Source: Flectonema sp. DT1601
Taxonomy: Eukaryota; Euglenozoa; Diplonemea; Diplonemida; Diplonemidae
Length of the DNA: 64,000 nucleotides
Assembly (NCBI GenBank): GCA_964019425.1
Contig: OZ025866.1
Location: 186,001 to 250,000 of the forward strand
Reading direction: 5' to 3'
The notes under the pieces are model-generated. The model did no database searches. It saw only the letters and a program-made list of their open reading frames with translations, and was not told where the DNA came from. The number at the start of each line of letters is the position of its first letter. The stretch's first letter is position 1. Positions 1-9,241 of this stretch are shown here, one piece after another. Both the position numbers and the translations under genes were made by a program.

Positions 1-1353
1 CCAGAACAGAAAGAGAATTGTAATAGAAGATTACAAATAAAAAAATGCAAGTATCAACACATTATCAAGATACACCAGCAGCTAACAAACAACATAAAAT
101 TGAAGATCAGTTGCCAGAGTATTTCAACCATGGTAGAATACTCGCCCCTCTGGCAGGGATTATCCCAGACTTGTCCTTTAATTTAGTTGGACACCATGGC
201 TTACAACCCTTCCAGAGGGAAGCACCATTATGACTTCTATTTTTTTTCTTCAAGAAAATCATAAGGTGGGAACAAAGAAAAATGCTAAGAGGAACCCCTT
301 ATTAACACCTAAGACATCTAAACTGCAGCCCAGCTTATGCCCAATGCACTAACAGGTCATTCCCTCACACTCAGATCAAAAAATCAAAGTTCAGAGTGCA
401 TCTTAGCGTGAATGAGAGAATTTCCTCCCGCTTTTTTTGAACAAAAGGGATAGGAGAAGGGATAGAAAACGAACATAACAATAAGATTCTAAGTGAGAAA
501 CACTTAGCAGAAACACTTAGCAGCTTTTAAGGAGCTGAAAAGCAAAAAAAATATCTAAGTGAGAAACACTTAGTAGAAACAATTTGTAGCTAATTAAGCT
601 GAAAATAAAAAAATAAAAAAAATTTCTAAGTGAGAAATACTTAGCAACTTTTAGAACAAATATTTCAGTAAATAACCTGTAATGATTAAACCATTACAAG
701 TTTGATGCCAAAACTGACAAAGACTGAGTTGAATTTCCAGGTGAGATTTGGACTGTTAGCTTTTGGCTAAGGCCCTCCCTGAAGAGCAAGAACAAAAAAA
801 CTACTCACACCTGAAGAAAACATACACAAAGAACACACTGTAAGCTGTGCGTGTATTTTGTGTTTGTCACAACAGGAGAGAAAAGAAAGAATGTCAAGGT
901 TGATCACCTTGCCTATCAACGCACAACATTGGTAGTCTCTACTAGACCCTGAGTGATCCCACTGGATCTCTCATCGTTCATAGTACCTATGTGAAGTTAT
1001 AAAATCAAAGGTAAACTATGAACTACAAATGACTTAGCCTGTTATTATAATGCCACAGGCAGGCCCTGCATTCAGCAACTATCCAGCAGTGCTTGGATGT
1101 CCTGATCTTCTTCTAAAAAAAAGAAAGAAAAACAAAACTGTAGCTGGGATCACTCAGGATCAACAGACTACCAATGCTACCTGTTGTACTTGCTCACTAT
1201 GGGGGGTGATGCCAAACACCCAGAAGTACTAAACTGCTTTCCTTCTTGCTGCCCAGGAGTTTCTGACCAGAACTAATAGAAAATAAAAAGTAGATGGGAA
1301 ACAATAAAAAGTAAACTGGATATAACTGAAGTTAAACAAGACAAATGAAGTAA
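1..1353 (+). repeat. Outlying copy of the 1.36 kb satellite unit
   Basis: The sequence aligns end to end with the units of the 26-46 kb array but has scattered differences from them (for example TAGTCTCTA for TGGTCTCTA), while the array units are almost identical to each other. It is therefore an older or separately evolving copy. It contains three hairpin repeats at about 489, 555 and 626 (core CTAAGTGAGAAACACTTAG), a TGTAATG/CATTACA hairpin near 677-697, and the LINE-like terminal hairpin at 756-770. The two 60-62 codon frames inside look incidental. It passes directly into a LINE minisatellite at about 1354, and the window starts inside the repeat. Confidence 0.85.
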
Positions 1354-1925
1354 AAAGACAAATGAAATAAAAAGAATTTAAAATAAAAAAAAAAAAAAAA
1401 AAATAAACAATGTTATCATTGTTTTTTTTATCGATCGACTATGTCGATTACTTTCTATTTTCCGTCCTGGTCAAGACGCTAAACTGATTGTTTTTTTTTC
1501 AAAATTAATAAAAAAGAATATAAAAAAATACAAAAAAAAGAATAAACAATGTTATCATTGTTTTTTTTTATCGTTCGACTTTGTCGACTAATTTCTATTT
1601 TCCGTTTTTTTTTCTTTAAAAAATAAATAAAAAGAATTTAAAATAAAAAAAAAGAATAAACAATATTATCATTGTTTTTTTATCGATCGACTATGTCGAT
1701 TACTTTCTATTTTCCGTCCTGGTCAGGACGCTAAACTGATTGTTTTTTCTTTAAAAATAAATAAAAAGAATAAAAAAAAAAAAAAAAAAGGAATAAACAA
1801 TGTTATCATTGTTTTTTTTTTATCGATCGACTATGTCGATTACTTACTATTTTCCGTCCTGGTCAAGACGCTAAACTGATTGTTTCCTTTTTTTAAATAA
1901 TAAATAAGAAAAAAAAAATTAAAAG

Positions 1926-1962
<37 letters not shown>

Positions 1963-2233
1963 ATAAACAATGAATGTTATCATTGTTTTTTTTCTATCGA
2001 TCAACTATGTCGATTAATTTCTATTTTCCGTCCTGATCGAGACGCTAAACTGATTGTTTCCTTTTTTTAAATAATAAATAAGAAAAAAAAAAAAAAAAAA
2101 AAAAAAAGAGCATCTCCCTGCTATCCCTCATATCCCCACAATAATATTATACCTTTTCATTTTCTCTTTCCTTTTCTGGTCTTTTTTTTTTTTTCTTTTT
2201 TTCCTTTTTCATACAACGTTTTTTATTTATATA

Positions 2234-3293
2234 CTGTAAAGGGAAATATTCTCGCGGGGAAATATTCTTGCGGGGAAATATTCTCGCGGGGAAATATTCT
2301 CGCGGATTTGGGGATTTGAGGATGATTGTACCATGTTTGATTTCTTTTTATCCTTTGGCTACCTGCCAATATTTATACCAGCTGGTTGGACAGGTAAGCT
2401 ACAACCACTGGACATTTCAGTTTTTGCTGGTTTGAAGCAAAGATTTAGAAACAAGTTTTGTAATTGGTATTCTGAAGAGATAAATTCTATTTTAACAAAA
2501 CAAAAAAAAAGGCAAAAGGAGATTGAGGAACTTCAAAGGGCTGCACAGGAAACTGGACAGAACTTTGATGATTCTCAAATCCCTAAAATCCCAGTTTTAC
2601 CTGATTTGCGAACATCTTCCCTAAGAGACAGGCAAGCAAGATGGGTTATTGAGTCTTACTATGAAACACCAAAGGAGACTATTATTGCTGGCTTTAACAG
2701 GGCACTTACCCCTTATCATCTAGGTGAATCCCAGTCAATTTCAGACACAACTAGCTTTTATGCAGTTGATGGCTCCCAAACCACTATTGATGTTGATGAT
2801 CTTTCAGGCTACTATTCTGACCCAGATTCTTCAATTTCTTCAGTTCCTAATCCTAACAGTGTTCAGGATTTTGAAGAAGTACCTGAAATTGAAGTAGGAC
2901 CTGAAGTTATCAACATTGATTAAATCTATGTTTTCCCCTATATTTTTCTCCCTATTTTATAAATTCCCTTAGCTTGTTTCTATTTACTTTTAATTTTGTT
3001 TTCTTCTCTCTTTTGTATAAGTTCCCTCACAGCAATTTGAATGATTCAATTTATATGTTCACTTCTAATTATATTTTTCTACTTACAGCACACCAATAAA
3101 ATATAACTGCACTAAATAAATTTTCCTAGTTTATTGTATTTTCACACCTTTTCTTTCACAAGGGGAAAAAAAAAATGGCTGGGCAAAATGTTTGTTAGCA
3201 GGGAAATATTCTCGCGGGGAAATATTCTCGCGGATTTAGGAAAAATGAGAAAAACTCGCGGGTTTTTCCCCACAAGAATATTTCCCTTTACAG
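2234..3293 (+). mobile_element. Tigger/pogo-type DNA transposon, internally deleted
   Basis: The ends form a terminal inverted repeat (CTGTAAAGGGAAATATTC at the left, its complement at the right) inside a TA-rich target, consistent with the TA duplication of the Tc1/mariner/pogo superfamily. The uninterrupted target is visible in the sister LINE tail near 4710-4725. Just inside the ends the motif GGGAAATATTCTCGCG is iterated, about four times at the left (2241-2305) and twice at the right (3201-3232), followed by a further inverted copy at 3255-3293. At 1,060 bp it is far shorter than an autonomous Tigger of over 2 kb and keeps only the transposase C-terminus, so it is a deletion derivative. 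Confidence 0.85.
2333..2923 (+). pseudogene. Tigger/pogo transposase, C-terminal remnant (DDE_1 family)
   Basis: A 196-codon frame whose start (residues 16-34, IPAGWTGKLQPLDISVF) matches the conserved block that follows the third catalytic acidic residue in Tigger/Jerky/pogo transposases. After it come a basic helical stretch (KQRFRNKFCNW), a charged segment, and an acidic Ser/Asp/Glu-rich tail ending in VINID, typical of this family's C-terminus. The helix-turn-helix DNA-binding domain and the catalytic DDE core are absent, so the product cannot be an active transposase. The ATG is probably fortuitous, since the deletion junction lies immediately upstream near 2310-2333. It lies inside the inverted repeats at 2234 and 3293. 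Confidence 0.85.
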
Positions 3294-3564
3294 TATATAT
3301 ATTTTTTTTTTTTTTTTTCATGTTTGATTATTTCCTCTTTTTATTTTTCTTTTCTTTCTTTTTTTTTTTCTTTCTCTGCCTCTCTCTTAATTCTGTTCGT
3401 TTCTTTGAAACGAAAATTCATTTGAATATTATTCCTTGGTCAGCAACCATCATTGTCGCCCTTTGGGCCTGTTAAAAAAATAAAAAATAAAAAGAAAGTT
3501 TACATCGGGAATAGGGCAGGAGCCAAAAGCTCCCAGTCCGTTACTTCCCACTTTATCGAAATTC

Positions 3565-3995
3565 CGTTTAGTAACTGCTTGTCTTTCTCGAGGGAGGCTG
3601 ACATCGCATTAAAGTAAAATAAAAATAGAACATAAAAAATTCGTTCTTTCATTTGCTCTAATTCGTTTTCTAAAATCCGGCATTTCAAGGAAAGTTTCAG
3701 CCTTAATTTACTTTCTTTTTTTTTGTACAAGGGGGTTTGAGAACCCATGTCAGATTGAGTTCCTAACGCCATAGCAAAATCAGTAAGAAGTGTTTGCGAT
3801 CCCGTTGACATGAGTTCAGGTGGGGGAGTCTGGAAAGAGATGGAAGAAATAGAAGAGAATGACAAGGAGAGTCCAGTGAGCTCATCCTCATCTAACAAAA
3901 CAGAAGGGGCCGGGGAGGAAGAACCATTGGCAATAAGTAGAATAGAAAGAGCCGATGCGTAACAAGTTTGCCAGATAAAACATTTCTCAAGCCAC
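3565..3995 (-). pseudogene. Fragment of LINE coding sequence (linker and coiled-coil start)
   Basis: This matches the main LINE frame around its residues 865-1005 (DNA 58105-58540), the Ser/Pro-rich linker and first coiled-coil segment after the endonuclease domain, with a few substitutions (for example MALG for IVIR). A plus-strand LINE tail ends in it at 3564, so the open reading frame seen across 3500-3898 borrows its last residues from that tail. At 3995/3996 it changes abruptly to minisatellite A of the next LINE tail. It is a non-functional remnant but shows that the linker/coiled-coil region is a recurrent part of the LINE family. Confidence 0.75.
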
Positions 3996-4993
3996 AGAAT
4001 AAAAAAAAAAAAAAAAAATGAATAAACAATGTTATCATTGTTTCTTATCGATCGACTTTGTCGACTAATTTCTATTTTCCGTCCTGGTCAAGACGCTAAA
4101 CTGATTGTTTTTTTTTTAAAAATAAATAAAAAGAATATAAAAAAAAAAAAAAAAAAAAAAATGAATAAACAATGTTATCATTGTTTCTTATCGATCGACT
4201 TTGTCGACTAATTTCTATTTTCCATCCTGGTCAGGACGCTAAACTGATTGTTTTTTCTTTAAAAAATAAATAAAAAGATAAAAAAAAAAAAAAAAAAGGA
4301 AATAAACAATGTTATCATTGTTTTTTTTATCGATTGACTATGTCGATTACTTTCTATTTTCCGTCCTGGTCAGGACGCTAAACTGATTGTTTTTTCTTTA
4401 AAAAATAAATAAAAAGTTAAAAAAAAAAAAAAAAAGGAATAAACAATGTTATCATTGTTTTTTTTCTATCGATCGACTATGTCGATTAATTTCTATTTTC
4501 CGTCCTTGATCGAGACGCTAAACTGATTGTTTCCTTTTTTTTAAATAATAAATAAAAAAAAAAAAAAAATAAAAAAAAAAAAAAAAAAAGAGCATCTCCC
4601 TGCTATCCCTCATATCCCCACAATAATATTATACCTTTTCATTTTCTCTTTCCTTTTCTGGTCTTTTTTTTTTTTTTTTTTTTTTTTCCTTTTTCATACA
4701 ACGTTTTTTTATTTATATATATTTTTTTTTTTTTTTTTTTTTCATGTTTGATTATTTCCTCTTCATATTTTTTTTCTTTTTTCTTTTTTTTCTTTTTTTT
4801 CTCTGCCTCTCTCTTAATTCTGTTCGTTTCTTTGAAACGAAAATTCATTTGAATATTATTCCTTGGTCAGCAACCATCATTGTCGCCCTTTGGGCCTGTT
4901 AAAAAAAAATAAAAAATTAAAAGAAAGTTTACATCGGGAATAGGGCAGGAGCCAAAAGCTCCCAGTCCGTTACTTCCCACTTTATCGAAATTC
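3996..4993 (+). mobile_element. 5'-truncated LINE tail
   Basis: Minisatellite A units occupy 4010-4580, the conserved tail runs from about 4589 (AGCATCTCCCTG), and the terminal hairpin and ATCGAAATTC end are at 4945-4993. It has no coding sequence. Compared with the neighbouring tail at 1354-3564 it is uninterrupted and provides the empty site for the Tigger insertion. Its 3' end abuts a reverse-oriented satellite fragment starting with AACGATGAG at 4994. The poly(A)/poly(T) runs vary strongly in length between copies. Confidence 0.75.
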
Positions 4994-5255
4994 AACGATG
5001 AGAGATCCAGTGGGATCACTCAGGGTCTAGTAGAGACCACCAATGTTGTGCGTTGATAGGCAAGGTGACCAACCTTGACATTCTTTCTTTTCTCTCCTGT
5101 TGTGACAAACACAAAATACACACACAGCTTACAGTGTGTTCTTTGTGTATGTTTTCTTCAGGTGTGAGTAGTTTTTTTGTTCTTGCTCTTCAGGGAGGGC
5201 CTTAGCCAAAAGCTAACAGTCCAAATCTCACCTGGTAAACTCAACTCATTTTTTT
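4994..5255 (-). repeat. Fragment of the 1.36 kb satellite unit, reverse orientation
   Basis: Complement of the segment of the satellite unit that runs from TTGAATTTCC to CATCGTT. In this orientation the fragment ends, like the LINE tails, in the hairpin TTAGCCAAAAGCTAA followed by CAGTCC and CTCACCTGG. After the hairpin it runs into a slightly altered CTCAACTCA and then a T-tract. It is a single fragment outside any array, so the satellite sequence also exists dispersed. Confidence 0.8.
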
Positions 5256-5290
5256 TTTTTTTTAAATTAATAATCACATTTTGTTCAAAA
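5256..5290 (-). other. Scrap of LINE 3'UTR flanking the DIRS-like element
   Basis: The T-tract followed by AATTAATAATCACATTTTG matches the LINE 3'UTR at 20040-20071, 24760-24790 and 53925-53950. The DIRS-like element begins immediately after TTCAAAA. It is the only visible left flank of that insertion; the matching right half of the 3'UTR is not found on the other side. Confidence 0.6.
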
Positions 5291-5341
5291 TGGTTCTTAC
5301 TTTTAGGTTAAATCGGTCTCAGCGACTGAGAAAAAGCAAAA

Positions 5342-6049
5342 ATGCCGGCTAAGAAAGCAACAACGAAGAACGCTAAGAGGAATCTCTCCTCCGATTCGGA
5401 CTCCGAATCGTTCACCACACGGTACACTGTTACCGACGCGGCGGCACGTCCCTCCTCATCCGGGGACGCGTATGCTGTTCCCTCATCCGGGGAAAACAAC
5501 CCCTCGTCCGGGGGGGAAGTGACCATGAAAGTCACTAAAGAACAGTTCGAAGCATTGAATTGCTTCCTCCAGTCCCAAAGAAGACAAAAGCCGGCCATAG
5601 TGCCGCATCGGGTGTCCACGTGGTCGGGATACCACGAGGCTTTGTTAGCATCGCTAAGAGCTGCCTACCCCGCCAGGTGTACAAATCCGCGCCAGGAGGC
5701 CAACAACAGCGACCACGAGCGTTGCGTGCTAATTGCAGTCACAGAAAAGCTAGTACGTAGTCTAGCAGAAGGCGGCCAAGCAGCCGACCCTACACTGGTG
5801 CAGGAAAGTATCCAATTGTTAATAGACAGGATGCATGCCCAGTCGGTGAGGGAGCAGTATAGCTCTTCGAAGCCGGGTATCGAATTCGAGGCGTACTGGT
5901 GGGGAAAGGAAAGGGCGTTGGAGAGAGGGGTCGATGAATACCTGGCACTCGAAGACAAAATCTCCAGGAGATTTACAAAGGAGAAAGAGGGCAGAAGCAG
6001 GGACTCCAGGCCTCCCGCAGGCAATCAGCGGATAAAAAGATGCCGATGA
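5342..6049 (+). CDS. Gag-like protein of the DIRS-like element
   Basis: A 235-codon frame whose ATG lies at the edge of the 5' terminal repeat, only about 50 bases into the element. The N-terminal ~65 residues are Ser/Gly/Pro-rich and low in complexity; the remainder is predicted to be mainly helical, with a basic C-terminus. There is no zinc knuckle. I assign it as gag only by position (first frame, upstream of the recombinase) and by composition; no capsid motif can be recognised by eye. It would be the particle or RNA-packaging protein of the element. Confidence 0.55.
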   Translation: MPAKKATTKNAKRNLSSDSDSESFTTRYTVTDAAARPSSSGDAYAVPSSGENNPSSGGEVTMKVTKEQFEALNCFLQSQRRQKPAIVPHRVSTWSGYHEALLASLRAAYPARCTNPRQEANNSDHERCVLIAVTEKLVRSLAEGGQAADPTLVQESIQLLIDRMHAQSVREQYSSSKPGIEFEAYWWGKERALERGVDEYLALEDKISRRFTKEKEGRSRDSRPPAGNQRIKRCR

Positions 6050-6095
6050 AGCCAGAGGTCGTCCACGTCAGAAGGAGGAGGAGCTTACAGAAGAG

Positions 6096-6998
6096 GTGAT
6101 CGAAAAATTAGTGCTCGAAACCGAGAACATTCTGCAGCTAGCCCTGGCAGAGAACACCTGGAAGACCCTAAAATCAGTGTTGCGCCGTTTTCTTCAATTC
6201 AAGGAAAATTTACAGCTCAGAACCAGCACAACTTTCTCGAACACGGAGGCTCTAATTCTGTGGTTAACAAAGAAATTAGTAATAGACGAGGTCTCTCGGG
6301 CAACAGCACTCCAGTACTCGTTCGATGCCGCGGCAGCTCTGGAGCGGACGACCGAGCCTCTGCCGACCCCGCGACCACAGAAACTGTTGGATTTTCGGAG
6401 AGCAATGCTTCGCACGGGTGCCAAGAAGGACTCAAAGGCGGCATTTCCTATTTCCAAAGGACAGCTTCTGGATTGCCTACACCGGACGAAGGGGGAGCTA
6501 AATCTAGTTATTGCGCTGTGTTGGCTGTCAGCAACAAGATTCAGCGATGTATGTCGAATCCAAAAGCAACACATGAGTTTCTGCCCTATCGAACTGCCGT
6601 TGAGCCCCCGAATCCAGTTAGATTGGACAGTTGTGAAGACGGATCCCTTCAAGATGGGCACCTTACAAGAAATCTCTTTGGACATGAAGACTTGGACGTC
6701 ACTGAAAGACCTCCACTCGAAGACGCTCGATGGGGACTGTTTGTTTCCAACGACGACGTATGCAAGAATGACCGCCGTTTTGAAAGCAGTCGACCCTCGC
6801 CTTACAACGCATTCCATCAAGAGAGGAGCACTTCACGCTCTGTGGCACTCGGGACTAAGCCTTTCCGACATACAGAGCATCTCGGGCCACGCCACCATCT
6901 CGTCCCTTTTCCGTTACCTGCCACGCGCAGCGACTCGAAGCAAGCAAAACCCAGCCGTCCTGTCGAAAGCTCTGGATCTGGAAGCTCCCCAACGTTGA
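6096..6998 (+). CDS. Tyrosine recombinase of the DIRS-like element
   Basis: A 300-codon frame with a helical N-terminal core-binding region and a C-terminal catalytic domain of the phage-integrase fold. Visible catalytic signature parts are the first Arg region (LSATRFSDVCR), the H-x-x-R box (HSIKRGAL) and the GHAT box followed about ten residues later by the nucleophilic Tyr in FRYLP. In DIRS-like elements this enzyme joins a circular DNA intermediate to the genome, which explains the absence of target duplications. The RT frame starts inside this one in another reading frame, a translational arrangement known in the family. Confidence 0.85.
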   Translation: MIEKLVLETENILQLALAENTWKTLKSVLRRFLQFKENLQLRTSTTFSNTEALILWLTKKLVIDEVSRATALQYSFDAAAALERTTEPLPTPRPQKLLDFRRAMLRTGAKKDSKAAFPISKGQLLDCLHRTKGELNLVIALCWLSATRFSDVCRIQKQHMSFCPIELPLSPRIQLDWTVVKTDPFKMGTLQEISLDMKTWTSLKDLHSKTLDGDCLFPTTTYARMTAVLKAVDPRLTTHSIKRGALHALWHSGLSLSDIQSISGHATISSLFRYLPRAATRSKQNPAVLSKALDLEAPQR

Positions 6999-8893
6999 AC
7001 CAGCCCGCGGACATGACCGTTTCGCCGAATACTCAACTGATGACTGTCACGGAATCACCGTTTTTGGCCAGACTTCCAAAAATACGAGCGCCAAAATCTG
7101 GGGGAAACGAGCCGGTGAACCTTTTTCAGGCCTTCCCGCCCAAGATTCCCAAGAACCCTCTTTCTGCTAGGTACTTGTACCAGCCAGAAGGTACATCGAC
7201 GTCGCAAGATCACACCAGCGTTTTTGGCTCCCCTGATAAAATTCAAGTTTCATACGACTCTTCTTTGGTGGTGGGCAACAATGGACGTTTTAATTCGATC
7301 TCTACGAGAGTAGACTCAGGCAGTATCGCTCCGATAACGTCGAATCGAATAGATCTCCAGGTACTTCGAGGTTTAGATTCTAATCACATACTAGACGGTG
7401 TTCTTGACCTTATAACCGACCCCACAGTTTTCAAAAATTCGTTGGAGGAAAATGCTGAGCACCTTATCGATTCGGACAAGTCGTTTTCAAAAGGCATTTC
7501 AAAACATATGGCTAGGCATGTACCCGACCTTCTGAAGTATGGCGTCATTACAAAGTTAGAACACCGGAAGCCTGTAGTCGTTTTACCACTTTTCACAGTT
7601 CCAAAGAAGGATTTACTGCTCAGAGTGGTGATGGACGGAAGGAAACTAAACCGTCTGACCCGCCTACGCCCGCTGATGTTGCTTCCACCTCTACATCGTG
7701 TTATTGAAAGTTGTTTATCAGCGACACATGTTGTCCTACACGATGCCACCAGTTACTTTTATCAATTCCAGTTGCATCCTGAGATTCGTCCTTACTTTTC
7801 GATGTTTCTTGGCTCCGCCAGGGGCTCGTTCGAAACTTACTGCCTCAGCGTTATGAGCATGGGATGGACTCTGGCCCCATGCATCGCACAACGATCAGCC
7901 CTTGTTCTCATCGGAGATATACCAGGCACTGCTTGGGTAGACAACTTCGCTCTATTCGCAGGTTCAGAAGTTGAAGCTGCGTCGTTGAATAATCGTTTCC
8001 TTGCTAGATGCAATCAGGCTAGCGTCACATTGAACTCAGAACCCCAATATGGAAATCCATCTTCTGATTTCATTTTCTTAGGAATACATTTCGTGTTGAC
8101 CCCAAAAGCAAAGTTCCAAATGTCACCTGATTGGGTGGAAAAGTCGCTCTCAAAGCAAGAATTGATATCGCTGTTTACCGTCAGAGCGACTTTCCGCGAT
8201 TTTTACGTAATAGTTGGCATCGTAGTATGGTTCTCTTACGCTACTCGTAGAAAACTATGTTTCTATCCACACATGCTCTCCTGTTTATCACGCATTGCGA
8301 AGAAGATCGCTGGCAGTAATATAAAGACCCCCTACGAGCAATTACTCGATATAAAGACGACCGTGTTGGACGACATTAGAAGCGCATTATCTGATATCCG
8401 CCTCAACGAATGGATTTATCGACAGCCCAAGCATGGCCACACGATAAACATCTGGACTGATGCCTCAAGTCATTCATGGGCGATGATCATAGAGACTGCT
8501 ACACCGTTCTACGCTCAGGGATCTTTTGCAGACGTTTTCCGGGAGGCACACATTTTCTACAAGGAGCTCCTGACTGCACACCAGAGCATCAAGATAGCGT
8601 CTATTTTACTCGAGAGCAACACGACCCTGTCACTTAAGTGCGACAATTTGCCTGTGGTCCAAGCTTACCTAAAAGGACATTCCTCTACGTTCAAAGCCAA
8701 CGTCATCCTACAGCAGTCCTTCAGATGTCTTAAATCAGCTCAACAGACTCTCGATGTCGAGTGGGTCCCCACTAACGCACAGAGAGCCGACCCTTTCACC
8801 AGGGGCATCGCCGTACCTGTGACGGGTATTGTGCCTGAAGCACAGTGGTTTCATCAAAATCTTAGCCTGGACCTCTCGGCCTTCAATAATTAA
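6260..8893 (+). CDS. Reverse transcriptase/RNase H of the DIRS-like element
   Basis: An 877-codon frame. Its first ~250 codons overlap the recombinase and may not all be translated. The RT domain lies at about 7500-8250: VPKKD and VVMDGRKLN correspond to the fingers motifs, LHDATSYFYQF to the first catalytic Asp block, and WVDNFALFAG to the active-site box that in this order replaces YxDD. RNase H follows at about 8440-8800, beginning with the catalytic block IWTDASSHSW and ending with the NAQRADPFTRG box. No DNA methyltransferase-like domain of the sort found in some DIRS elements is present after RNase H. Confidence 0.85.
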   Translation: MVNKEISNRRGLSGNSTPVLVRCRGSSGADDRASADPATTETVGFSESNASHGCQEGLKGGISYFQRTASGLPTPDEGGAKSSYCAVLAVSNKIQRCMSNPKATHEFLPYRTAVEPPNPVRLDSCEDGSLQDGHLTRNLFGHEDLDVTERPPLEDARWGLFVSNDDVCKNDRRFESSRPSPYNAFHQERSTSRSVALGTKPFRHTEHLGPRHHLVPFPLPATRSDSKQAKPSRPVESSGSGSSPTLNQPADMTVSPNTQLMTVTESPFLARLPKIRAPKSGGNEPVNLFQAFPPKIPKNPLSARYLYQPEGTSTSQDHTSVFGSPDKIQVSYDSSLVVGNNGRFNSISTRVDSGSIAPITSNRIDLQVLRGLDSNHILDGVLDLITDPTVFKNSLEENAEHLIDSDKSFSKGISKHMARHVPDLLKYGVITKLEHRKPVVVLPLFTVPKKDLLLRVVMDGRKLNRLTRLRPLMLLPPLHRVIESCLSATHVVLHDATSYFYQFQLHPEIRPYFSMFLGSARGSFETYCLSVMSMGWTLAPCIAQRSALVLIGDIPGTAWVDNFALFAGSEVEAASLNNRFLARCNQASVTLNSEPQYGNPSSDFIFLGIHFVLTPKAKFQMSPDWVEKSLSKQELISLFTVRATFRDFYVIVGIVVWFSYATRRKLCFYPHMLSCLSRIAKKIAGSNIKTPYEQLLDIKTTVLDDIRSALSDIRLNEWIYRQPKHGHTINIWTDASSHSWAMIIETATPFYAQGSFADVFREAHIFYKELLTAHQSIKIASILLESNTTLSLKCDNLPVVQAYLKGHSSTFKANVILQQSFRCLKSAQQTLDVEWVPTNAQRADPFTRGIAVPVTGIVPEAQWFHQNLSLDLSAFNN

Positions 8894-9241
8894 CTTTATT
8901 TTAGTAGTACCTCCACAGAACTGCGCGACGTTTGGTCATCATACGTGACAACATCCTGCGACAGTTGTTCCCCCCCCTCCCTCTTTTATTTGTATTTGGG
9001 TATAGACGTTTTTTCAACAACAGTGTGCCTTCTTTGTTTCGGTACCACGCTGGGGATGCGACTGTTGTGAAGGAAAGAATTGATATCCTTGCTGTTGTTC
9101 CGGCTGGCATGTTAACAGTTCTACCCGAATATAGAATCCAGTTTCCCTAACTAGGGTCCTGATGCGACTGCGAAAAAGCAAAAACGTTTTGTGTGTGTTC
9201 GTAAAGGGTTTTTCTGATTTCCGACTAGCAGCGCCAAGCCC
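8894..9241 (+). other. 3' non-coding region of the DIRS-like element
   Basis: 348 bases after the RT stop. A 72-codon frame here shows no recognisable motif and is probably chance. The phrase GATGCGACTG occurs twice (about 9056 and 9161), and the second copy starts the 3' partner of the element's 5' terminal repeat (9164-9184). The last bases before the LINE tail read AGCAGCGCCAAGCC. Confidence 0.55.

Larger units (their letters stand above)
1354..3564 (+). mobile_element. 5'-truncated LINE tail (minisatellite A plus 3' terminal region)
   Basis: Plus-strand copy of the 3' end of the LINE described at 9242-62567. It holds minisatellite A units (1380-2100), the conserved tail beginning near 2107, a nested Tigger transposon (2234-3293), and the terminal hairpin region ending in ATCGAAATTC at 3564. 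The same 3' terminus recurs at eight or more places in the window with different 5' limits, which is the pattern left by target-primed reverse transcription. Its 3' flank is a minus-strand piece of LINE coding sequence (3565-3995); its 5' flank is the satellite unit. No coding part of the element is present. Confidence 0.75.
5291..9241 (+). mobile_element. DIRS-order (tyrosine-recombinase) retrotransposon, looks largely whole
   Basis: About 3.95 kb carrying, in order, a gag-like frame, a tyrosine recombinase and a reverse transcriptase/RNase H frame that overlaps the recombinase, the known layout of DIRS-like elements. There are no long terminal repeats. Instead a short sequence, GCGACTG(A/C)GAAAAAGC, stands just before the first ATG (5322-5342) and again near the 3' end (9164-9184), compatible with the split or offset direct repeats of this order. 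Base composition is clearly less AT-rich than the surroundings, suggesting a recent arrival. It lies between a scrap of LINE 3'UTR and the 3' end of the main LINE, with no target duplication seen, as expected for recombinase-mediated insertion. The three frames are open as seen. Confidence 0.8.

Noticed and set aside
756-770. Resemblance of TTTTGGCTAAG in the satellite to the 5' part of U2 snRNA
   Set aside because: The similarity is limited to about a dozen bases of a hairpin; the branch-point-binding region and Sm site do not follow.
4639-4848. Lys-rich and Phe-rich frames in homopolymer tracts
   Set aside because: Low-complexity readings of A/T tracts in LINE tails whose lengths vary between copies.
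6194-6820. 208-codon minus-strand frame and similar frames within 5308-7750
   Set aside because: Antisense shadows of the recombinase and RT frames, with no recognisable motifs.
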